From assembly GCA_947378615.1 (NCBI GenBank), contig CANCKV010000268.1:1-5503 (forward strand): a DNA stretch of 5,503 nucleotides, written 5' to 3'. A program made the translations under genes and the position numbers. Each line of letters begins with the position of its first letter. Positions within the stretch are counted from its first letter, which is position 1. Below are positions 1-5,503 of this stretch, in pieces. The notes under the pieces are model-generated. The model searched no databases and had not been told where the DNA came from. It saw only the letters and a program-made list of their open reading frames with translations. The stretch is from Chitinophagaceae bacterium (GTDB lineage: Bacteria; Bacteroidota; Bacteroidia; Chitinophagales; Chitinophagaceae).

Positions 1-283
1 TCTCCTTATTGTTTTTTTCAAATACGATTATTGAATCATTAATAAATTCTATTGCCTTGTCAACATTATCAATGCTTTTTGTTTTTTCATCTACATAAGC
101 TATAAAGTGAGTATGTAATGTGCTGAGAATATAGTTTTTCAAAAAAGCATAGTCGATTTGTTGGTTGTCAATTTGCATCATACAAGTATAATACTGAAGG
201 GTTGTTTTTATTAACTCGGTAAGTAGTACTTCTAATAATTCATCATTGATATAATCATCACCCTTAGTTATTATAATAGTCAT
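1..283 (-). CDS. Unrecognised small protein, C-terminus beyond left edge
   Basis: An open frame reads from ATG at 283-281 to the left edge without a stop, giving 94 codons. It begins MTIIITKGDDYINDELLEVL and continues through a segment with YAFLKNYILSTLHTHF to VDKAIEFINDSIIVFEKNN. The composition (many Leu, Ile, Lys, Glu, no Pro or Trp) suggests a mostly helical soluble protein; no signal peptide or membrane segment is visible. I do not recognise the family and assign no function. The ATG at 288-286 is followed at once by a stop (ATG AAA TGA), so 283 is the first usable start. The start lies 8 bases after the stop of the integrase remnant, with no obvious promoter or Shine-Dalgarno, which suggests co-transcription with the integrase region, as in accessory genes of mobile elements. 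That it is a real gene is inferred from uninterrupted length in AT-rich DNA and close spacing. Confidence 0.6.
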   Translation of the reverse strand, partial: MTIIITKGDDYINDELLEVLLTELIKTTLQYYTCMMQIDNQQIDYAFLKNYILSTLHTHFIAYVDEKTKSIDNVDKAIEFINDSIIVFEKNNKE

Positions 284-291
284 TTCATTCG

Positions 292-372
292 TTAATCGTT
301 AAAAACATCCATTGCTTTGTCAAGTTCTGAATTGATAATTTTTGCGTAAATCTGCGTTTTTAGAATATTACA
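292..372 (-). pseudogene. C-terminal remnant of a second tyrosine recombinase
   Basis: Directly after the TAA of the intact integrase (375-373), in the same frame, 26 codons read CNILKTQIYAKI followed by INSELDKAMDVFND, then TAA at 294-292. They align without gaps to residues 377-401 of the intact integrase, with 16 of 25 residues identical, and include the IYAKI segment that holds the catalytic tyrosine. At DNA level the last 18 shared codons differ at 10 of 54 bases, mostly at third positions. That pattern points to a diverged relative kept under protein-level selection, not a fresh duplication. A perfect 15-base direct repeat (ATCCATTGCTTTGTC on the plus strand) lies at 307-321 and 385-399, 78 bases apart. 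The remnant lacks the arginine, lysine and histidine residues and cannot be active alone. It is most simply the tail of an older integrase gene whose upstream part was lost or replaced. Confidence 0.8.
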
Positions 373-1578
373 TTAGTTAAATAAATCCATTGCTTTGTCC
401 ATTTGAGAATTTACAATTTTAGCATAAATCATTGTTTCCCTTAAATTAGCATGTGCCAAGATTTTAGAAACTATCTCAATCGGAACTCCCAATCTTAATG
501 CCTTTGTTGCCCAGGTGTGACGGCTGATATGAAAACTAATCGACTTATCAACCTTCGCCCTTGTAGAAATAATTTTTAAGTTCTTATTGATTAAAGATGT
601 AGCACAAGTAATCGCATTATCGAAAAGTCTTGCATCTTTTTCATTCAAACCATCCTCTAAAACTGGAAAGATATAGTTATTAGGTAAGCTATTTTCTTTT
701 TGAAAGGTTTTTACAATTTTAAGTGCTGCATCTGGCAATTTTAAACGCAATTGCTCTTTGGTCTTTTTTATATCAATTAATAGATATTCACCATCCAAAT
801 GCCCCCACTTTAGCTTTAAAACATCCGATACACGAAGCCCACCCGCATAACAAGCAAAAACAAACATATCACGATGACACTTTATTAAAGTACCTGCCTT
901 GATTTCGAGCTCTTCAATATGTTGTAATTCATCATCAGTTAGAAAAGTCCTTGAAGTCTTTTCCAATTTAATCTTGAATTTATAAAATGGACTTATTGAC
1001 ATTTCAATCATATCCCTTTTGATGGCTTCATTGAAAATGCGACGAATAAACTTTAAATCTTTGTGAACAGTATTGGTTTTATTACCTAATGTAACACGAA
1101 GATATTTTTCATATTTTGTCAAATAATCAACAGTTATGTCCTGAAAGAAAATGCTTTTATCATTATTGTATGTCCTTAATTTATTAATGATTGACTTGCA
1201 CTTATCATGAGTACCAACATTACCATTACTTTCATAGGATTCTAAAACCTCTTCCGCTATAACATAAAAATCAGTTGGCTTCTTACCATACAACTTGCTT
1301 CTTAGCTGATTTGTAGTTAGTGATTTGGTTGCAGTTTCATTCGAGATTACTTCACCCTGTAACTCGGTTATCTTTGCAGACAACTCAAAGTTTTTCCTTG
1401 CGCTATTTGGATGCCTTGACTTTATTTTGTTTTTATCAAAATCCCAATCTTCTAAAGGTATCATTGTGCCAGAAGCTAAATAACTTACTTTTCTGTCTTT
1501 GATTAATCGGTAATGAATGGGGGCTTCTCCTTTTTTATTGACTTTGTCTTTACGGCAAACAATTACTACACTTGTCAT
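373..1578 (-). CDS. Tyrosine recombinase / site-specific integrase (Bacteroidota arm-binding type)
   Basis: This 401-residue protein catalyses site-specific DNA strand exchange for integration and excision of a mobile element. Residues 1-90 resemble the arm-DNA-binding domain of Bacteroidota integrases (basic stretches around VCRKDKVNKKGEAP and YRLIKDRK). Residues 100-200 form the SAM-like core-binding domain, and 212-398 the catalytic domain. The catalytic set is visible: R249 in AGGLRVSDVL, a beta-hairpin lysine (K272 or K274 in IKKTKEQ), H350 and R353 in FHISRHTWAT, H376 in LAHAN, and nucleophile Y385 in MIYAKI. Length is normal for this family (about 400). ATG at 1578-1576 fits the usual family N-terminus, just upstream of the conserved basic strand. 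No strong Shine-Dalgarno is seen, as is common in Bacteroidota. Upstream are tandem repeats that could be its arm sites; downstream is the tail of a related integrase. It appears intact. Which element it moves is not shown. Confidence 0.95.
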   Translation of the reverse strand: MTSVVIVCRKDKVNKKGEAPIHYRLIKDRKVSYLASGTMIPLEDWDFDKNKIKSRHPNSARKNFELSAKITELQGEVISNETATKSLTTNQLRSKLYGKKPTDFYVIAEEVLESYESNGNVGTHDKCKSIINKLRTYNNDKSIFFQDITVDYLTKYEKYLRVTLGNKTNTVHKDLKFIRRIFNEAIKRDMIEMSISPFYKFKIKLEKTSRTFLTDDELQHIEELEIKAGTLIKCHRDMFVFACYAGGLRVSDVLKLKWGHLDGEYLLIDIKKTKEQLRLKLPDAALKIVKTFQKENSLPNNYIFPVLEDGLNEKDARLFDNAITCATSLINKNLKIISTRAKVDKSISFHISRHTWATKALRLGVPIEIVSKILAHANLRETMIYAKIVNSQMDKAMDLFN

Positions 1579-1597
1579 CGTTTATATTTTATTATAT

Positions 1598-1634
1598 GTA
1601 AATATACGCAATTAAGTGCAGACTGGGGTAAACA
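1598..1634 (-). promoter_or_regulatory. Possible integrase promoter (Bacteroidota type)
   Basis: On the minus strand, TATATTTA (1606-1599) matches the Bacteroidota -7 consensus TAnnTTTG at all but the last base. A TGTTTA (1634-1629) lies upstream at a spacing of about 22, near the range expected for the -33 element. Transcription would begin roughly 15 bases before the integrase ATG. The -33 element falls inside one copy of the tandem repeat at 1624-1646, so a protein bound there could repress the gene. A short inverted repeat, TATATTT (1583-1589) and AAATATA (1600-1606), overlaps the -7 region. The AT-rich background makes chance matches likely, so this is weak. Confidence 0.3.
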
Positions 1635-1646
1635 ATGGGGTAAACA
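1624..1646. repeat. Tandem 11-bp direct repeat, candidate integrase arm sites
   Basis: TGGGGTAAACA occurs at 1624-1634 and again, perfectly, at 1636-1646, separated by one A (period 12). The G-run stands out in this AT-rich leader. The pair lies 46 bases upstream of the integrase start, where integrases with an N-terminal arm-binding domain usually have arm-type sites between the gene and the attachment core. No other copy is seen in the window on either strand. The arm-site role is inferred from position and the two-copy arrangement only. Confidence 0.55.
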
Positions 1647-1785
1647 TTTAGGTTATTTTGATGCTTTTTTCTACCTTTAACAGCACTATGTGTTTTCATG
1701 AAAGCCTTATCTGTATTGCATTTCAGTGAAAAGAGGGGTTTGATGGTGAAAAGTACTTAATCCTAACGCGGTCACAAAATAGAAT
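1647..1785. other. Non-coding spacer between integrase leader and terminator
   Basis: No convincing gene is present here. The longest plus-strand reading is 20 codons from ATG at 1698 to TAA at 1760, which chance explains. The right part, 1759-1774, reads AATCC TAA CGCGGTC A. This has the layout of a tRNA 3' end (end of the T-loop, T-stem strand CCTAA, acceptor strand CGCGGTC, discriminator A) and is followed 11 bases later by a strong terminator. No matching 5' part, D-arm or anticodon arm exists upstream, so it is not a whole tRNA. It could be the fragment left at one end of an element integrated in a tRNA gene, but the match is short and may be chance. Confidence 0.3.
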
Positions 1786-1830
1786 AAAAAAGCGTTGTTA
1801 ATCAATAGATTACAACGCTTTTTCTTTTTC
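1786..1830. terminator. Strong bidirectional intrinsic terminator
   Basis: A long hairpin has arms AAAAAGCGTTGTTAATC (1787-1803) and GATTACAACGCTTTTT (1808-1823), with loop AATA and a single bulged T. The GC core is GCGTTG/CAACGC. On the plus strand the stem runs into TTTTTCTTTTTC; on the minus strand it runs into TTTTTTATTCTATTTT. It therefore looks able to stop transcription from both sides. On the minus strand it backs up the surface-protein terminator at 1891-1954 and shields the integrase. The plus-strand transcript it would end has no intact gene in this window. Confidence 0.85.
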
Positions 1831-1890
1831 AATTATTTTTTACTTTTCAACATACACATCTCACAGGAAACAATCAAATTATATGTAGGA

Positions 1891-1954
1891 ATAAAAATAA
1901 AAGTCAAGGATACCGCCTACAAAACACTCAAACGCAGACGGCATCCTATTTGAC
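1891..1954 (-). terminator. Intrinsic terminator of the surface-protein gene
   Basis: The arms are AGGATACCGCCT (1907-1918) and AGACGGCATCCT (1936-1947), plus an outer GTCA (1903-1906) / TGAC (1951-1954) pair with a 3-base bulge. In the minus-strand RNA all 12 inner positions pair, two of them as G-U; on the plus strand the same positions are A-C mismatches. The structure therefore fits a minus-strand transcript, that of the surface protein whose stop lies about 107 bases upstream. The loop is 17 nt. The minus strand continues as TTTTATTTTTAT, a suitable U-rich tract. The hairpin orientation and tract agree, so I am fairly confident. Confidence 0.75.
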
Positions 1955-1968
1955 CCTCTCTCTATCTT

Positions 1969-2064
1969 TCAGTTTTTAGTTATTAGTGATTAGTTGTTAG
2001 TGAAGAATAAACGATTCTTATCATTATCCTTCATTTTATCTAACCACTTACAACTAACCACTAT
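1969..2064. repeat. Heptanucleotide (TTAGTNN) repeats forming an imperfect inverted repeat
   Basis: Plus-strand heptads run TCAGTTT, TTAGTTA, TTAGTGA, TTAGTTG, TTAGTGA (1969-2003). On the other side are CTAACCA, CTTACAA, CTAACCA (2040-2060), which are the same kind of heptad in reverse complement. Arms 1983-2002 and 2045-2064 match at 17 of 20 positions as an inverted repeat. The right arm overlaps the TAG stop (2063-2061) of the surface protein. A small perfect hairpin (AAGAAT 2003-2008, ATTCTT 2014-2019) sits between them. Similar seven-base tandem repeats are known as intergenic short tandemly repeated elements in cyanobacteria, and I recall comparable ones in Bacteroidota. Their function is unknown. 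Confidence 0.7.
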
Positions 2065-5000
2065 TGTATGCTTAACGTTGATTGGAACACTTTTTCCTTA
2101 CTATTCACATTCTTTATCACTACATTATAAACTCCTGCTGCAATAGAACGCTCAATATTAATTGTATGAGTGCCATTTCCACCTGTATGTGCAACGGTAC
2201 TTTCAACAACCTTTTGTCCTAGTGCATTTGTGATGCTTACAAGATACTTTCCAGCCACTACATTATCCAATTGAACATTGAGTGTCTTACCAACCAACGG
2301 GTTTGGATACAACGTAATTCCTAATTCGTAATTCGTAATCAACTTAGCGATATTACTGTATGCAATCGTTCCATCAATATTTACAGCTTTGACACGGTAG
2401 TAAGTGGTTGCAACTACATCTTTATCAGTAGCAGCATAGCTTGCTGTTGCCGTATTCTTAGCAGTCTCCTCTCCTATCTTAGCGAAACTAGAACCATCAG
2501 CAGATTTCTCTACTTCAAACTTAACTACTCCATTTTCGCCAACAGTATTCCACTTGATTGTAGCTACATTGCCATTTGCAGTGGCTGTTGCAACAATGCT
2601 GTTTACAGATAGAGTAGTTGGCTTGAATACCACACTAAACCTGTTTTGATAAGTTGAAGCAACTTTAGTATCTGCTGTGAAGGCAATCGTATCAATTCCA
2701 CTTGAAAGTGCTGTTGTCTTATTAGTGTAAGCATCCTTGATATAAGGCGCTACACCATTTCTTGCAAAGTCACTAGAATTAATCACTAATTGGTATTGTG
2801 TACCACTCAATTGACCTAGGTTGATTGGAAGAATATCAGCAGTAGTTGCAGGTAATCTACCATCAATACTTAGGCTCTTACCACTTTCAACAATCGATAA
2901 GTTATCAGAAGCATTGCTCATTTTACCTGCATCTTCTCTTCCAATTCCATTGCTGAAACGAGTACCGAAGACTGCCACAACAGCATCCATCTTCATGTAG
3001 CTTGAGCCGGATTGTTTCATCAAATTAATTGATAATCCACTGTTTGTTGAAGTAGTACCAAATACCCCTGTTCTAGCAGTAGTAAGAATTGATTTATCTG
3101 TCTCTGTAATTGTCAAAGTAGGTGCGCCAGAAGAAGTATCCTTAATCAAGAAACCTTGACCAGCTTGAATGAATTCTCCATTATTGTTTAAGCCCCACTT
3201 AGTAGATGCATTACTAGCAGCATTGTAAACTACCCATGCACCCGTAGAACCAATTGTAGGATCCAAGTAATAATAATAAGGCTGTACATTTACCAATCCT
3301 CCATTGTCATATATATGCTTGAAGTCAATTGGACTAGCATAAGGATTTGCAACATAAGTATAACTATTAGCAGCGGGATTCAAACCATAAGCTACACTGT
3401 TATAAGTAGCACCTGTAACCGAATTGCTTACTCCCGATCTACTATAGACAACATTCCCCGTAATCAAACTACCTGAAGCTCTCAAAGAAGTTGAATTTTG
3501 CATTGCCAATACAGTAGGTCCAACAATCGCAATGACAGGAGTTGTATCCAAATCAAAACTTCTATCTCCTCTTACCAATACACGATAAGATTGATAAGGA
3601 TTCAAAAGTTCAGTGATTGTATTCTTAACTGTATCCCAACCTGCTTTATAGTAGAAAGCAGAAGGACTTCCAGAAATGGAATGATCAAGACCAGTTGTTC
3701 CATCCACTACATTATGCTTGATAGTAGTATCCAATTTACCTGTGATAAACATACCATAACCCTTGTTGGTATAACTACCACTTTCCTGCCATGTATTGAA
3801 GAGTGAGTTAGAAGTATTATACACACCACCGGCACTTAAATCTCTATATGAACGGAAACCTTTAGGAATAAAACGCTCTACAGATACATTTCCTGAGATA
3901 GTTCCTAAATTACTATTCACACCATAAGGAGCAAGAATACCACTATTTGTGATGCTTATAGATTTCAAAGTAAGGTTACCATTTGTAGTCAATAAACCTG
4001 AAGACAAGGTAAGAACACCAGTTACGCCTAAATTATTACTTCCAGAAGAAATAGAGACCCCATTACTATTATTAATAGTAAGGTTACCCACAACACCTGT
4101 TCCACTTACAGTTTGGGCAGCAGTACCTGCTAATACTGTTGTTCCGGTTCCAGAAATAGTACCATTATTAGACAAAGAAGTCTTGACAGTCAGTGTACTA
4201 TTATTTGTAATAGACGCATTTGATGCAATTGTCAAACTTTTAACACTTTGAGCAGTAGTAATAACTGGCATCTTAGCAACTACAGGAATTGTGACATCAA
4301 TAGATGCATCGGGAGCACCATTATCCCAGTTAGAACCCAAAGACCAATCTGTTGTCAAACCAGCACCAGTCCATGTACTAGAAAGAGCCAATATATTTCC
4401 AGAATTACCTACAACACAATAGTTATTACCACTTGCAGGAATCGACTGACCATTTGCTGTAACAGAATAAGGCCCTGAACCAGAAACAGTACCTACGCTA
4501 ATCAAAGAATAAGAATTGGTATAGGCACCTACCTGACAAGGATCTGTTATGATAAATCCTGAAGGCAAAGTATTAAATTGATATTTTACAGTAGCTGTAG
4601 TTGCAGCACTTCCAAGTATTGACCATTGCATTTGAACCACTTGAGTAGCATCTGTCACGGCATTAGTAATAGATGTAGAAGCCGCAACTGTAATATTTGA
4701 TGTACCACTTGTATTAGTAATTGTCAATGGTACATAATTAGAAGCTGAAGTACCAATTGGGAACAAAGTTTGTGTATTACCAACTGAATTAATAGTCAGC
4801 TTACCTGTACTACTTGCTACTATAAAGCTAGAACTACTAGCTCCACTTGTAGAACCAATAGAAAGGTTATTAGTACCCAAAATCAGCTTACCTGTTGTGA
4901 AAGTCAAGACATCAGCAACGGTAACTGCACCACTTAAAGAAACATCCGAACTATTATTGATGGTAAGTTTATTGAAATTAAAGGCCGGAATAGTTTGGGC

Positions 5001-5503
5001 AGAAGAACCATTGAAACTAACTGTAGAACCCGTATTTACCAAACTACCACTAGAATAAGTTGCAGTGTATGAAAGTGCACCAGCCACTCCTAAAGTACCA
5101 CTACTAGCTAAAGTAACATTATTGGTAGTTCTTGCACCACTGATGGTCAAGTTATTATAATTAAATGCAGGTATCGTTTGTGCCGTAGTACCATTGAAAT
5201 TAATAGTACCCTGTGTCGCACTTGCAATTGAACCTGAATTAAAATTATTGGCAATTGAAACATTACCAGAAGGGAAAGTAGTTCCTGTACCAGACAATGT
5301 AAGGTTGTAGAAACTCATGCTAGTAGGTATAGCTTGATTTGTACCACTAAACTCAAAAGTCGTTTGATTAGGTGTAAACGAACTACTGTTTGTTGTTAAA
5401 GTACCAGATACCCTTATCGTTCCAGCCTCGGTTGCTTGGTTACCAAATGAAATGCCTCCACCAGAAACCACGTCCAAAGTCAGGTTAGTATAATATCCAA
5501 CTG
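2061..5503 (-). CDS. Large secreted adhesin-like protein with T9SS type A sorting domain (5' partial)
   Basis: The frame stays open to the right edge, so the gene starts outside. TTG at 5477-5475 is not the start: codons upstream of it continue as VGYYTNLTL, matching the internal NLTI repeats. Residue numbers here count from that TTG. Residues 41-175 hold beta-strand repeats built on FNG..AQTIPAFN.NNLTI, with a fourth looser copy at 447-470. Residues 275-365 form a domain with the only two cysteines I see (C314, C354), a possible disulfide. Residues 369-435 contain a W..G.NW..G.P module. Residues 531-800 begin with VERFIP and are typical of Bacteroidota surface proteins (FITG, GLD.SISGSPSAFYY, VANPYASPIDF, GQGFLIK). 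Residues 960-1046 form a fibronectin III-like domain (TIKWNT, YYRVKAVN.DG). Residues 1055-1138 are the T9SS sorting domain (LYPNP, GKYLVSITNALGQKV, GVYNVVI), which directs export across the outer membrane and anchoring or release. Adhesion is inferred from architecture; no enzyme motif is visible. Signal peptide and promoter lie off-window. Confidence 0.93.
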   Translation of the reverse strand, partial: VGYYTNLTLDVVSGGGISFGNQATEAGTIRVSGTLTTNSSSFTPNQTTFEFSGTNQAIPTSMSFYNLTLSGTGTTFPSGNVSIANNFNSGSIASATQGTINFNGTTAQTIPAFNYNNLTISGARTTNNVTLASSGTLGVAGALSYTATYSSGSLVNTGSTVSFNGSSAQTIPAFNFNKLTINNSSDVSLSGAVTVADVLTFTTGKLILGTNNLSIGSTSGASSSSFIVASSTGKLTINSVGNTQTLFPIGTSASNYVPLTITNTSGTSNITVAASTSITNAVTDATQVVQMQWSILGSAATTATVKYQFNTLPSGFIITDPCQVGAYTNSYSLISVGTVSGSGPYSVTANGQSIPASGNNYCVVGNSGNILALSSTWTGAGLTTDWSLGSNWDNGAPDASIDVTIPVVAKMPVITTAQSVKSLTIASNASITNNSTLTVKTSLSNNGTISGTGTTVLAGTAAQTVSGTGVVGNLTINNSNGVSISSGSNNLGVTGVLTLSSGLLTTNGNLTLKSISITNSGILAPYGVNSNLGTISGNVSVERFIPKGFRSYRDLSAGGVYNTSNSLFNTWQESGSYTNKGYGMFITGKLDTTIKHNVVDGTTGLDHSISGSPSAFYYKAGWDTVKNTITELLNPYQSYRVLVRGDRSFDLDTTPVIAIVGPTVLAMQNSTSLRASGSLITGNVVYSRSGVSNSVTGATYNSVAYGLNPAANSYTYVANPYASPIDFKHIYDNGGLVNVQPYYYYLDPTIGSTGAWVVYNAASNASTKWGLNNNGEFIQAGQGFLIKDTSSGAPTLTITETDKSILTTARTGVFGTTSTNSGLSINLMKQSGSSYMKMDAVVAVFGTRFSNGIGREDAGKMSNASDNLSIVESGKSLSIDGRLPATTADILPINLGQLSGTQYQLVINSSDFARNGVAPYIKDAYTNKTTALSSGIDTIAFTADTKVASTYQNRFSVVFKPTTLSVNSIVATATANGNVATIKWNTVGENGVVKFEVEKSADGSSFAKIGEETAKNTATASYAATDKDVVATTYYRVKAVNIDGTIAYSNIAKLITNYELGITLYPNPLVGKTLNVQLDNVVAGKYLVSITNALGQKVVESTVAHTGGNGTHTINIERSIAAGVYNVVIKNVNSKEKVFQSTLSIQ
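2315..2339. repeat. Translated heptanucleotide repeat (TAATTCG) in domain linker
   Basis: On the plus strand TAATTCC, TAATTCG, TAATTCG and a partial TAAT follow one another at exactly 7-base period. On the coding strand this reads as ITNYELGI (residues 1047-1054), exactly between the fibronectin III-like domain and the LYPNP start of the sorting domain. Three heptads equal seven codons, so whole blocks of three keep the frame. The same kind of sequence is familiar to me as intergenic repeat DNA, which suggests the linker was acquired from a repeat. Confidence 0.65.
4953..5357 (-). repeat. Three degenerate beta-repeats within the surface protein
   Basis: The copies are at 5357-5289 (FEFSGTNQAIP, FYNLTLSG), 5204-5136 (INFNGTTAQTIPAFNYNNL) and 5021-4953 (VSFNGSSAQTIPAFNFNKL), spaced 51 and 61 codons apart. 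Copies two and three share AQTIPAFN exactly; copy one is more diverged. The right edge (YYTNLTL) looks like the end of a further copy. Each likely forms a turn of a beta-helix or stacked beta-strand stalk. The repeats are diverged in DNA, so recent copy-number change is unlikely. Confidence 0.65.

Noticed and set aside
38..64. A third weak likeness to the integrase tail (VDKAIEFIND, compare LDKAMDVFND) inside the left-edge protein
   Set aside because: The similarity covers only about nine residues of low-complexity type and lies inside a longer open frame with no IYAKI segment before it, so it is more likely coincidence than another remnant.
1583..1606. Inverted repeat TATATTT / AAATATA as an operator
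   Set aside because: Seven-base arms of pure A/T in an AT-rich leader are easily due to chance; mentioned only within the promoter entry.
1698..1760. Plus-strand 20-codon frame MKALSVLHFSEKRGLMVKST before the terminator
   Set aside because: A frame this short is expected by chance; there is no clear promoter or ribosome site and no recognisable motif. The nearby terminator is its only support.
1700..1780. Complete tRNA gene ending near 1774
   Set aside because: Only a possible 3' end is present. No 5' acceptor strand GACCGCG, D-arm or anticodon stem can be found in the preceding 80 bases, and the T-loop start (TTC) is missing.
3949..4478. Plus-strand open frames opposite the surface-protein gene, and similar ones at 1320-1502 and 3498-3806
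   Set aside because: They lie wholly antisense to well-supported genes and have odd composition with no domain pattern. They result from the codon bias of the minus-strand genes.
4953..5357. CRISPR-like or recently amplified DNA repeats in the surface gene
   Set aside because: The repeats are visible in the protein but diverged in DNA and unevenly spaced (51 and 61 codons), so they are protein structural repeats.

Overview
The window looks like part of a Bacteroidota genome. It is AT-rich, carries a long secreted protein ending in a type IX secretion (T9SS) C-terminal sorting domain, and encodes a Bacteroidota-style tyrosine recombinase with an arm-binding N-terminus. The style of the surface protein fits Chitinophagaceae or Flavobacteriia relatives, but genus cannot be settled from this sequence. 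All protein-coding features lie on the minus strand, so transcription runs from high to low coordinates.

From right to left: positions 2061-5503 hold the 3' part of a large adhesin-like gene whose true start lies beyond the right edge. It has beta-strand repeats, a bacterial surface module, a fibronectin III-like domain and a T9SS type A sorting domain. Its 3' region carries heptanucleotide repeats (1969-2060, plus a second heptad motif inside the coding region at 2315-2339) and a hairpin terminator at 1891-1954 whose G-U pairs fit only the minus-strand RNA. A second strong hairpin at 1786-1830 has T-rich flanks on both sides and can end transcription in both directions.

Left of that hairpin the sequence looks like one end of an integrated element. 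Positions 1647-1785 are spacer ending in a possible tRNA-like or attachment remnant. Next come a tandem TGGGGTAAACA repeat (1624-1646), a possible promoter, and the intact integrase (373-1578). Immediately after the integrase stop, in the same frame, lies the C-terminal remnant of a second, diverged integrase (292-372) that still contains the catalytic-tyrosine segment. Eight bases further on begins an unrecognised small protein (1-283) that runs off the left edge.

The likely reading is a mobile-element boundary (integrase side, left) abutting a chromosomal cell-surface gene (right), with the integrase region built by replacement or tandem accumulation of related recombinases. I saw no CRISPR array, complete RNA gene, defence system or clearly new biochemical system. 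The most unusual points are the in-frame integrase tail remnant and the two heptanucleotide repeat families, one of them translated inside a domain linker.
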